The position numbers were made by a program, and so were the translations under genes. Positions 57,219 through 64,000 of a stretch of DNA of 64,000 bases are shown in pieces. The notes under the pieces are model-generated. The model was not told the DNA's origin. It saw only the letters and a list, made by a program, of their open reading frames with translations, and searched no databases. Where the stretch lies: contig NZ_CP058529.1 of NCBI RefSeq assembly GCF_013401515.1, positions 124,001 to 188,000 of the forward strand. Direction: 5' to 3'. This DNA comes from Halorarum halophilum (lineage in GTDB: Archaea; Halobacteriota; Halobacteria; Halobacteriales; Haloferacaceae). Within the stretch, counting starts at the first letter, position 1; each line of letters opens with the position of its first letter.

Positions 57219-58898
57219 TCACGTAGCTCGATCCGGCAGGACGGTCGGACGCCTGAAGGTGAGCGTCACGATCGAGCCCGACGGCTCGTTCTCCGCGAAC
57301 GAGACGTCGCCGCCGGCGGCCTCCATCGCCCACTTCACCATCCAGAGGCCGAGACCGCTCCCGTGCGAGAGCGGGGTCTCCTCCCGGGCGTCGAACGGCA
57401 CGCGCTCGTCCGTCGGGATGCCTTGGCCGTCGTCGGCGACGACGACCGCGACCGTCTCCGTACCGAGTTCGACCGTCACGCGGACCTCGGCGTCCGGCCC
57501 GGTGTGTTCGAGCGCGTTCTCCACGACGTCCGCGACCGCCCGCTCGACCAGCAGGTCGCTCGGCGCTGCGACCGTCGTCCCCGCCGGCGCGTCGACCTCG
57601 ACGACGTCGGGGTCCGCCGAGTCGGCGACGACGTCGGTGATGACTCTGGACACGTCGATGGGCCTGTCACGAGCGCCCTGCTGTTCCAGCGCGGTCGTCA
57701 CCCCGCGGATCCGCTCGGTGAGGTCGACGATGCGCCCGACCCTGTCTGCCGCGACCGACGCGCGCTCCGTGGCCTCGTCGACGTCCAACACGCCGCCCTC
57801 GGCGACCGCGGTGAGGTGACCGAGCGCGACGTTCCCCTCGTTACGGACGTTGTGTCGGAGTACTCGGTCCGCGACGCCGATCCGCCGCTGGTACTCCTCG
57901 CGGTCGGTGACGTCCCGGAGGCCGACGAGGTGGGCGACCCGGCGGCCGTGCCTGTCGGTCATCGGTCCGACGGAGACGTCGTAGTAGCGGTGGTCCCCGT
58001 CGAGGGTCGCCTCGACGACCGCCCCGTCGGCCGCCGCGAGGTCGTCGCCCGGGAGCGACGCTGCGGCCGGCTCGCCGACGACCGGCCGAGGATCGAGTAC
58101 CTGTCGCGCGACGCCCTCGACGTCCGTTACCCGGCCCGCGTCGTCGACCACCAGCAGTCCGTCGCCCAGCGCCTCGACCCAGCGTCTGTGGGCGATCGGT
58201 GCGAGGTCGAGGAAGTCGTACCGGAACAGGGCCAGTCCGATGATGACCCCCGAGAGGGCGAAGGTGAACGTCGTCAGGTCGAGGTTCGGGATCGGGCTCG
58301 CCCCGAGGGTGAAGGCGACGTTGGCGCCGAACGGGAGCATCGCCGCGGCGGTGATGAGTCCGGCTTGCTTGCGGTGGAGCCGGGAGCCGGAGACGGCGAC
58401 CCACAGCAGCAGGCAGACGCCCGCCAGGATGAGGAGGTACACGTACCCGATGTGCAGGAGGTAGATGGGACCGATGCCGAACTCGACGATCGGTGCCGCG
58501 CCGGCGGAGGCCGGCCGAGGGTTCCGCCAGATCAGGCCGGCGGGCTTCAGCCAGACCGCCGCGGCGAACGCGACCGGTTCGAGCGCGAGCACGGCGACCA
58601 CCCACCGTCGGAGTACCCCGTCGAAGCCGGCGTACCGGACGGCGAAGACGAACCAGAGCGGGCCGATGGTGCTGCTCACCGAGAACGACACCTGCTGCCA
58701 GAACAGCTGCGTCCCCGGGTCGGTGTAGCCGATCTGGATAGCGTAGGCGGCTGACCACGCGAAGAGAACGCCGATCACCGCGATGAACGGCCTGGCGGCG
58801 GGTTCGCCGCGGTGACGCCAGGCGCCCGCGAAGACGCCGAGGGCGATGACCGCGGCGAGGAGCGGCGGGACGGAGTAGATCGTCGGCACCCAGGGCAC
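57219..58898 (-). CDS. 7TM-sensor histidine kinase
   Basis: 559 residues. Residues 1-215 form seven membrane helices of the HisKA_7TM type (PTIYSVPPLLAAVIALGVFA, GPLWFVFAVRYAGFDGVLRR). A PAS domain is near 225-340 (VEALGDGLLVVDDAGRVTDV). The phospho-acceptor histidine is in VADRVLRHNVRNEGNVALGH. The HATPase has N-box ENALEHTG, G1 DDGQGIP and G2 HGSGLGLWMV. GTG 58898 is preferred to upstream ATG/GTG codons, which would run through the AT-rich promoter. No response regulator is adjacent. Confidence 0.9.
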   Translation of the reverse strand: MPWVPTIYSVPPLLAAVIALGVFAGAWRHRGEPAARPFIAVIGVLFAWSAAYAIQIGYTDPGTQLFWQQVSFSVSSTIGPLWFVFAVRYAGFDGVLRRWVVAVLALEPVAFAAAVWLKPAGLIWRNPRPASAGAAPIVEFGIGPIYLLHIGYVYLLILAGVCLLLWVAVSGSRLHRKQAGLITAAAMLPFGANVAFTLGASPIPNLDLTTFTFALSGVIIGLALFRYDFLDLAPIAHRRWVEALGDGLLVVDDAGRVTDVEGVARQVLDPRPVVGEPAAASLPGDDLAAADGAVVEATLDGDHRYYDVSVGPMTDRHGRRVAHLVGLRDVTDREEYQRRIGVADRVLRHNVRNEGNVALGHLTAVAEGGVLDVDEATERASVAADRVGRIVDLTERIRGVTTALEQQGARDRPIDVSRVITDVVADSADPDVVEVDAPAGTTVAAPSDLLVERAVADVVENALEHTGPDAEVRVTVELGTETVAVVVADDGQGIPTDERVPFDAREETPLSHGSGLGLWMVKWAMEAAGGDVSFAENEPSGSIVTLTFRRPTVLPDRAT

Positions 58899-58928
58899 GA
58901 GGCGCCGCTTTCTCCCGGGGTAGCAAAA

Positions 58929-58936
58929 GATTATCT
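58929..58936 (-). promoter_or_regulatory. AT-rich promoter of the histidine kinase gene
   Basis: AGATTATC on the + strand (minus strand GATAATCT) is the only A/T-rich element between the kinase GTG (58898) and the next gene, centred about 35 bases upstream of the start. It is consistent with a TATA-like box. Confidence 0.4.
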
Positions 58937-58939
58937 CAG

Positions 58940-59143
58940 TCAGCGCATGGATGCCAGCGGCACGGCCAGCGACGCGTCGACGGAGAGCCAGTGGGTGAGC
59001 ACGTCCTCCTCGTCGACGTCTCGCGGCGAGAGGGTGCACCGATCCGGGGAGTCGTCGTACCGGACCACGGCCAGTTCGAGACCCGACGGGGGCACGAACC
59101 GCGGATCCGATTCCGCGGCGGGGGTATCGGAGTGGGCGGCCAT
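58940..59143 (-). CDS. DUF7511-type small protein
   Basis: 67 residues from ATG 59143. LELAVVRYDDSPDRCTLSPR continues with DVDEEDVLTHWLSVDASLAV, the conserved pattern of this small haloarchaeal family. The gene at 8832 shares the last 20 residues. No membrane segment. Start choice: ATG 59143 gives MAAHSDTPA; the further upstream ATG at 59176 is possible. Diverges from the YkgJ gene across an inverted repeat at 59166-59187. Confidence 0.7.
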   Translation of the reverse strand: MAAHSDTPAAESDPRFVPPSGLELAVVRYDDSPDRCTLSPRDVDEEDVLTHWLSVDASLAVPLASMR

Positions 59144-59165
59144 CACCAGCATCTGGTCGGGGGTT

Positions 59166-59187
59166 CCACTTAACACCCGCTAAGTGG
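59166..59187. promoter_or_regulatory. Inverted repeat CCACTTA-N8-TAAGTGG
   Basis: CCACTTA (59166-59172) and TAAGTGG (59181-59187) are perfect 7-bp arms in the divergent spacer between the DUF7511 gene and the YkgJ gene. Placement fits an operator of a dimeric regulator controlling one or both. The nearest YkgJ start is 76 bases away, the DUF7511 start 23 bases away. Confidence 0.45.
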
Positions 59188-59263
59188 TGTTCGGAGGGGT
59201 ATTGAGCGGTCCGGAGACGCCGGAGGCGACGGGGTTTTCCGCCCGGACGCCCGACGGAGCGTC

Positions 59264-59986
59264 GTGAAGTCGCTCGAATCCGAACTCGCGGAGGCGCGCG
59301 CGCTCGAGGAGGACGCCCTCGCGGACGCCATCGAGTCCATCGGGTTCGAGTGTACGCGGTGTGGCGCCTGCTGCAAGAGCGAGGAGCCGAGCGCCTCGAA
59401 GGACGCGAGCGGGGAGTTCGACGACCGGCAAGCGAGCGACGGGACGGACCCGCACACGGCGACGGTGTTCCCCGACGAGATCCGGGACCTCCAGGCCGCC
59501 GGCGACTACGACTTCCGCGACGTCGCCCGGCCGATGCCGTACGGCCTCGTCGACGGCCCCGACGGACCGTCGGGGGAGACGTTCGAGTGGGCGCTCCAGA
59601 CCGACGCGTGCGGGGACTGCACGTTCTACGAGGAGGACGGCGAGGGCGTCGGCGCCTGCACCGTGCACGAGGACCGGCCGCTCATCTGCGAGACGTACCC
59701 GTTCAGCGTCGCGCTCGGCGGGACGTCCCAGCCGATGGGCGAGGCCGTGGACGGGGAGGGGATGGTCCGGGCCCACGAGTGTGAGGGGCTCGGACGCGAC
59801 ATCCCGAGAGCGGACGCCGAGGATCTCGCGGGCGCGTTGAAGGAACGGGCGATCCGCGAACTGGAGGAGGCCATCGCGGTTCGGGACAACTACGAACCGG
59901 TCGACGCCGACGAGGGCGATATCGTCGTCCACGATTCGGAGGGCGCGAAGCGTGTGGACGGGACGCCGTTCGAAGACGCGAGCTAG
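59264..59986 (+). CDS. YkgJ-family cysteine cluster protein
   Basis: 240 residues. CTRCGACCKS (29-38), CGDCTFY and C-x-VHEDRPLICETYPF form the CxxCxxCC and C-x2-C-type clusters of YkgJ/Fe-S or zinc proteins. The family's role is unclear; proposals include Fe-S or zinc delivery. The interior has acidic insertions typical of halophiles. ATG/GTG start at 59264 (GTG), giving VKSLESELAEARALEEDALA. Confidence 0.82.
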   Translation: MKSLESELAEARALEEDALADAIESIGFECTRCGACCKSEEPSASKDASGEFDDRQASDGTDPHTATVFPDEIRDLQAAGDYDFRDVARPMPYGLVDGPDGPSGETFEWALQTDACGDCTFYEEDGEGVGACTVHEDRPLICETYPFSVALGGTSQPMGEAVDGEGMVRAHECEGLGRDIPRADAEDLAGALKERAIRELEEAIAVRDNYEPVDADEGDIVVHDSEGAKRVDGTPFEDAS

Positions 59987-60067
59987 CTCCGGATACATGC
60001 GAGCTGTCCGAAATCGGGGTCGACCGTGAGCTGACCGACTCCCGCCTTCAGGTCGCTACCGCCCTGC

Positions 60068-60508
60068 TCACTCGATGCCTCTCTCGCGTGCTCCTTCTCG
60101 AATCCCCGCAGCGCGCTTGCGGACGCGGGAGACGTATCGTTCGATCTTCTCCGGTTTCTCCCCGTAGAAGGAGGCGATCCAGTGGACGTCGGTGTACGGC
60201 TGCGTGAGGAAGTACGCGACGAGCGTGTCGCGGCCGGCCTGGATGATTGTTGGCGGGACGCCACGCTCGCCGGTCCCCGCCTCCTCGAAGCCGTTGACGT
60301 CGAAGTAGACGTCGGCGTACAGCGTGGCGAGGTCCGGGTCGTCGAACTCGATCCCCTCGTGCCGGGGCGCCTCGAACCGGTAGCTGTCGTCGCCGTCCGG
60401 GCTGGCCTGCCTGACGATTCGCACCTCCAGGATGTACTCGCGGTACGTCGATTCCCTTGTCGCTGGCGTCGTCTCGTCCGCTGCCGTCGGCGTGTCTGAT
60501 CGGGACAT
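60068..60508 (-). CDS. Conserved haloarchaeal protein (DUF5820-like)
   Basis: 146 residues. A 25-residue disordered N-terminus, then YREYILEVRIVRQASPDGDD, FEDPDLATLYADVYFDVNGF (as written FDDPDLATLYADVYF), and the helical end PEKIERYVSRVRKRAAGIRE. The pattern of GVPPTIIQAGRDTLVAYFLT is distinctive of a haloarchaeal family I recall as DUF5820. Function unknown; predicted soluble. It lies 24 bases downstream of the large secreted protein gene on the same strand. Confidence 0.68.
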   Translation of the reverse strand: MSRSDTPTAADETTPATRESTYREYILEVRIVRQASPDGDDSYRFEAPRHEGIEFDDPDLATLYADVYFDVNGFEEAGTGERGVPPTIIQAGRDTLVAYFLTQPYTDVHWIASFYGEKPEKIERYVSRVRKRAAGIREGARERGIE

Positions 60509-60531
60509 CGTTGATCGAGGGTTCGTCGCGA

Positions 60532-63030
60532 TTACTCGTCCCCGGCGTCGTCGGAGCTGGAGTCGCTACCGGCGGTACCGTCGTCATCGGCACACGGTCC
60601 CCGACCATCAGTTTCGCTGACGAGGACACCGCTCCGGGCCTCCACGTCGATGGCGTCGCCGTCCTGGTCGTCCAGTCGGTGGACGTCGACGTCGAGGTCG
60701 GTCGTGCCCGGCCCTCTCGCTCGCAGGGTGAGCGACGCGAGGGTGACCTCGTTCCCGCCCGGCTGGACGTTCCCGTCCGGGTCGGCGAACCCCAGCGTCG
60801 CCGACGAGCCGTCGGGACTGATCGAGTGCTCCGAGGACGACAGGTCGTCGTGGACGGAGACGTCGATGATGCTCGCGACGGTGTGGTCCGAGAGCGAGAC
60901 GGTCACTCGCCCTTCGGAGACGCCCGACGGGAACGCCGACGCGTACAGCTCCGTCGTCCCCGTGTCACCCGTGCGAAGATCGATCGACCCGACGTCGACG
61001 AGGACGTTCGGCTGGTAGACGTACAGCCCGTCGTTGGGGTACGAGCGCGCAGGACCGCCGAAGCCGTCCTCGCAGCAGATGAGGCGGCCGTCGTCCATCG
61101 CGTAGACGTTGTCGACGTTGCGGAGCGCGTCGTCGGCGTCCTCGGGCGGATCGGTGAAGTCGGGACCGGTGATTACCGGTTCGAGCGTCGAGACGTCGTA
61201 GTCCGGTTCGAGTTCGGCCCGGTACACCACGCCACCGTCGACGCGGTCCATCCGGACGTCGCCAACGTCGTTGGCGAGGTCGTCGTTGAACTCCGAGATC
61301 CCGAAGTAGACGAAGTCGCCGGGGCCAGCGTCGTCGACGCTGTCGACGCCCTCGGCCTTGTTGAACTCGATCGACGCGTCGATCTCCTTCGCGGCTGCCC
61401 GGGTCTCGAGGAACGGTACCTTCCGGAGGTCCTCGTCGACGCCGTCGGGCCCCTCCTCCTCGTACTGCTCGGCCCACTCGATGATCTCCTCGTCGGTGAC
61501 GTAGTTCCGGTTGCCGTCCTCCACGACCGCCCGGTCGGCCTCCTCGAGCACCGACGGCGTGACGGGGTCTCCCTCCTCCCAGTCCTCGGTGTGGCGTTCG
61601 AGGTAGTCCACCTGGGTGACGTCGTCGTACTCGGCGATCCAGGACTCGCACTCAGCGTTGCTGGCGTGGCCAAGTTCGAGCCACTCGACCTCCAGGTCCA
61701 CCTCGGCCGGGGAGTTCCGCTCCTCGGCCTCGTCGTTGGTGATCTTCGGGGCGTAGAGCGTGCCAGCGACGTCCATCGGGTCGTCGTAGCTCGGGATCGG
61801 CTCGTTGGCGACGAACTTGTAGATGCCCTTGCTGTCGCCGTCGGAGCAGCCGTAGACGGTCCGCTCGTCGGACTGGACGTCCGGCGCCTCCCAGGCTGCC
61901 CGTCCCATCACGTAATACTTGACCGGCTGGGGCGGGTCGGCCGCCGGTTCGCGGAAGTCGACGTGGTAGCCGTACCGGTAGGGGTTCGGGTAGACGTCGC
62001 CGATCGGGATCGTGTCGTTCTCCCCGTCCCCGGACCCGTCGACAGGCTCCGCGCCGAGGTAGTACGCGAGGAACTCGACGCCGTCGAGCGCCCAGAACCC
62101 CTGCGGGGTGAACGGGTCCTCGTAATACTCGTCGATCGCGTCGACGATGCTGCTCGGGTTCGGCCGATTCCAGAACTGCGCGCCGCCGACGAGGCCGTGG
62201 CCGCTCCCGGCCGCCTCGATGTCGCTCACCGTCGCGGTCAGGTTCACCCGGGTGTGCGCGTAGTTCTCCTCGGAGGAGAGCATCGTCCCCCACGGGCTGA
62301 GATCGCCGTAGCAGTTGATGCGCGTCCCGCCGAGTTCGCGGAGCGGTCCGGTGTTCGCGAGGTTGATCGCGCCCTCCGGGTCGGCCTCCCACTCGCCGTC
62401 GTCCGTGGTGCTGATCGGGATCCGGGAGACGTTCCCGGGGCTGTTCTCCCAGTTTGTGAACAGGTACCCCTCCGTCCCCTCCTCGTCCGTGGGGACGAAC
62501 TGGTTGCAGTCCGGGTTGGTCGCCGCGTCGCCGTACATCGTCCCGGCGAAGTTATCCGTGGTGAGGTCGGTGCCGTCGGGCGTCTGAGTGACGCCCAGAA
62601 GTTCGGACCCTCCGTTGATCGGCTCACGTCCCTTCGCGAGGAAGACGTACTCGCCGTCGCCGGACCGGACGGCACCCTGTTCCGCGTCGGTCTGGGGGGT
62701 CGACACTTCGGAGAAGTCGTCGTTGTCGCCGTCGAGGTCGAACTGGAACCCGCTGAAGTAACCCACTCCCGCGCGGTCGTACGGTTCCGGGTTCTCCTCG
62801 CTCGGGTGCTGGAGGCTGTAGAGCAGCGACCCGTCCGCGAACACGAACGGGCCCGTCACCTCCGCGCCGAACGCCGTCGTCGAGAACCGTTTGAGTTCCC
62901 CTCTGACGCTCGGCGCGCCCGGCGTGTCGGACTCCTCCACCTCGTCGGCGCTCGCCACCCCGGTCACACTGGCACCGAGCGCGGCGGCTACCGACGTTCC
63001 CATCAGCCGTCGTCGAGACATGTCCACCAT
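60532..63030 (-). CDS. Large secreted PhoX-like (DUF839) protein with C-terminal cohesin-like domain
   Basis: 832 residues. Tat signal SRRRLMGTSVAAALGASVTG. Residues 40-680 resemble PhoX/DUF839 Ca2+/Fe-dependent phosphatases: GDLSPWGTMLSSEENYAHTR, AAWEAPDVQSDERTVYGCSD, and LICCEDGFGGPARSYPNDGL. About 690-800 is a beta-sandwich like haloarchaeal cohesin/dockerin-type domains (LYASAFPSGVSEGRVTVSLS). The tail is Ser/Asp-rich. Likely hydrolyses extracellular phosphoesters or anchors at the surface; no PGF-CTERM motif is seen. ATG 63030 or 63021 are both possible. Confidence 0.8.
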   Translation of the reverse strand: MVDMSRRRLMGTSVAAALGASVTGVASADEVEESDTPGAPSVRGELKRFSTTAFGAEVTGPFVFADGSLLYSLQHPSEENPEPYDRAGVGYFSGFQFDLDGDNDDFSEVSTPQTDAEQGAVRSGDGEYVFLAKGREPINGGSELLGVTQTPDGTDLTTDNFAGTMYGDAATNPDCNQFVPTDEEGTEGYLFTNWENSPGNVSRIPISTTDDGEWEADPEGAINLANTGPLRELGGTRINCYGDLSPWGTMLSSEENYAHTRVNLTATVSDIEAAGSGHGLVGGAQFWNRPNPSSIVDAIDEYYEDPFTPQGFWALDGVEFLAYYLGAEPVDGSGDGENDTIPIGDVYPNPYRYGYHVDFREPAADPPQPVKYYVMGRAAWEAPDVQSDERTVYGCSDGDSKGIYKFVANEPIPSYDDPMDVAGTLYAPKITNDEAEERNSPAEVDLEVEWLELGHASNAECESWIAEYDDVTQVDYLERHTEDWEEGDPVTPSVLEEADRAVVEDGNRNYVTDEEIIEWAEQYEEEGPDGVDEDLRKVPFLETRAAAKEIDASIEFNKAEGVDSVDDAGPGDFVYFGISEFNDDLANDVGDVRMDRVDGGVVYRAELEPDYDVSTLEPVITGPDFTDPPEDADDALRNVDNVYAMDDGRLICCEDGFGGPARSYPNDGLYVYQPNVLVDVGSIDLRTGDTGTTELYASAFPSGVSEGRVTVSLSDHTVASIIDVSVHDDLSSSEHSISPDGSSATLGFADPDGNVQPGGNEVTLASLTLRARGPGTTDLDVDVHRLDDQDGDAIDVEARSGVLVSETDGRGPCADDDGTAGSDSSSDDAGDE

Positions 63031-63054
63031 GCGATTGCGGCCTGTTGTGGAGAT

Positions 63055-63092
63055 TAATTGACTGTTTATATTTGGTATATATATTAGAAATA
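63055..63092 (-). promoter_or_regulatory. AT-rich promoter of the PhoX-like gene
   Basis: TTTATA at 63065-63070 (TATAAA on the minus strand) is about 35 bases upstream of ATG 63030. The 40-bp patch is more than three-quarters A/T in a GC-rich chromosome. A further AT patch is at 63164-63190. Together they may hold a regulated promoter with several upstream elements. Confidence 0.5.
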
Positions 63093-63316
63093 ATCTGGGT
63101 GGTGTCGTACGTGGTTCCGTCGAATGTATTGTGGGACCGGAGCGATACGGTACCGGCTGGAGGAAATATATAATAATCGTTCATAAAAGAAACTCCGCCT
63201 TCCACTCCAGCAACTTCGCTGACACGGACCGAAGCCACCGGAACGTCGGCGCCCCCGCCACCGACGGCGGTAGGTATTTGTCACGTCGGCCGAACCGCTG
63301 ATTGGAGGTCTGTATC

Positions 63317-63721
63317 GTGAAAATCTCCGACGAACTCCTCTGTCTGTTCAGTGCCGAAGTCCGCGAGGACGACGACCGATTCGTGCTCGAAGTGCCCCGT
63401 CGCGAGGTGGAGACCGGCAGCGTCGCCCCGGGCGAGGTGTACCGCGTCGCGCTCATCTCCCGAACCGAAGATTCCGCCTCCGGCGGGACGTCGGGCACGG
63501 GCGGAAGCGGGGGCGCCCGCGACGGCCCGCAACCCCCGGTCGAGACCGGCGAGATCCGCTACGTCGAGATCGAGGACCTGGGGAAGCAGGGCGACGGCAT
63601 CGCGCGCGTCGAGCGCGGCTACGTCATCATCGTCCCCGGCGCCGAGGTCGGCGAACGGGTGAAGATCGAGGTGACCGAAGTGAAGTCGAACTTCGCTGTC
63701 GGCGAGGTCCTCGAAGAGTAA
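63317..63721 (+). CDS. TRAM-domain protein
   Basis: 134 residues. The C-terminal TRAM domain is GIARVERGYVIIVPGAEVGE and RVKIEVTEVKSNFAVGEVLE, an OB-like RNA-binding fold common in archaea. The N-terminal half contains strands (LCLFSAEVREDDDRFVLEVP) and a Gly/Ser/Pro linker. Likely an RNA chaperone. GTG 63317 (VKISDELLC) is chosen over a further upstream TTG. Divergent from the PhoX-like gene. Confidence 0.82.
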   Translation: MKISDELLCLFSAEVREDDDRFVLEVPRREVETGSVAPGEVYRVALISRTEDSASGGTSGTGGSGGARDGPQPPVETGEIRYVEIEDLGKQGDGIARVERGYVIIVPGAEVGERVKIEVTEVKSNFAVGEVLEE

Positions 63722-63756
63722 CCGATCCGCCCCCGGACGCGCCCGGGGACCCCCGT

Positions 63757-64000
63757 TCAGACTTCGGCGGTCCAGTACGAGACGGACGCGAGAACGTTGC
63801 CCAGCGGCGTCGCACCCAGTTTCGTGTCCGCGTTCCGGAACGGATCGGCGACCGCGTTCGGCACCTTCCGGTAGAAGCCGTACGGGAGCAGGAAGTCGTG
63901 CGTCTGGTTCGCCAGGTGGAGGCCGGCGTCCGTGACGAGCCGTTCGACCTCGCTGCCGGAGTAGAGCCGGGACCCCATCGGGAGCGCCCAGTTGTACAGC
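63757..64000 (-). CDS. Class I SAM-dependent methyltransferase, C-terminal part
   Basis: The frame is open to the right edge; visible C-terminus LYNWALPMGSRLYSGSEVER, LVTDAGLHLANQTHDFLLPY, GFYRKVPNAVADPFR. The VERLV-x-DAGL pattern is the last beta-alpha unit of many class I methyltransferases. The SAM-binding motif I lies beyond the window. The in-frame ATG at 63978 is internal. Substrate undetermined. Confidence 0.6.
   Translation of the reverse strand, partial: LYNWALPMGSRLYSGSEVERLVTDAGLHLANQTHDFLLPYGFYRKVPNAVADPFRNADTKLGATPLGNVLASVSYWTAEV

Noticed and set aside
60457-63057. 866-codon + frame antisense to the PhoX-like gene
   Set aside because: Its valine/arginine-rich product without motifs is an artefact of the opposite strand's codon bias; the minus-strand gene has a Tat signal and domains.
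1-64000. tRNA, rRNA, CRISPR arrays and transposase genes
   Set aside because: No T-loop/anticodon pattern, no regularly spaced repeats, and no transposase-like frame were found by eye; a covariance search (tRNAscan, Infernal) would be the decisive test.

Overview
The window is a chromosomal segment of a halophilic archaeon (class Halobacteria). The evidence is high GC, strongly acidic predicted proteins, an archaeal-order ribosomal-protein operon, a bacterioruberin pigment cluster, twin-arginine lipoproteins and a PGF-CTERM surface protein. I do not assign a genus. About 76 protein genes are supported. I found no tRNA, rRNA, CRISPR array or transposase gene.

Bases 1-8700 hold the distal spc-type operon on the + strand: RNase P component 1 (cut by the window edge), S17, L14, L24, S4e, L5, S14, S8, L6, L32e, L19e, L18, S5, L30, L15 and SecY. 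Junctions are mostly ATGA/TAATG-type overlaps, and a T-run terminator follows secY. Bases 8.8-18.3 kb are mixed housekeeping: two UspA proteins, a hydrolase, a TIGR00300/ornithine-cyclodeaminase-type protein, a PGF-CTERM protein with a small membrane partner, a GNAT enzyme, a ZIP transporter and a membrane-fused sulfite-oxidase-like protein. Bases 18.35-22.7 kb carry the C50 carotenoid genes: crtB on + converging on crtD-lyeJ-cruF on -.

Bases 24.0-34.8 kb look like an iron-responsive region. A GT75-type glycosyltransferase, a complete Fe(III)-type ABC transporter and a GT39 membrane glycosyltransferase form one overlapping + strand operon. Two perfect TTTAGG-N4-CCTAAA palindromes precede it. 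Similar boxes precede a gluconate-2-dehydrogenase-subunit-3/GMC oxidoreductase pair and a GT2 glycosyltransferase. The boxes match the DtxR/IdeR half-site geometry (TTAGG-N4-CCTAA), so I infer joint iron control of iron uptake and glycan-related genes.

Bases 34.8-46 kb contain adk, a low-GC lipoprotein, three tandem small membrane proteins, a GNAT gene overlapping gatD, an ArsR-like regulator, two DUF1405 membrane proteins, an enolase-superfamily protein and a DUF6293 (HFX_2341-type) regulator. Bases 46-64 kb contain a sodium/solute symporter with a DUF3311 partner, a GT81-like glycosyltransferase, a Nudix enzyme, a creatininase/FAD-oxidoreductase pair, a zinc-ribbon/Hsp20 pair, a radical SAM/metallo-hydrolase pair, a 7TM histidine kinase, a YkgJ protein, a large PhoX-like secreted protein, a TRAM protein and the end of a methyltransferase.

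The most unusual non-coding signals are: (i) a family of three structured extragenic palindromes (22843, 46141, 54375) that share an identical architecture, keep the same 3x3 mismatch loop and 3' flank, and have stems that differ in sequence yet stay paired; (ii) the iron-box set; and (iii) a 16-codon leader ORF with a hairpin next to the crtB start codon.
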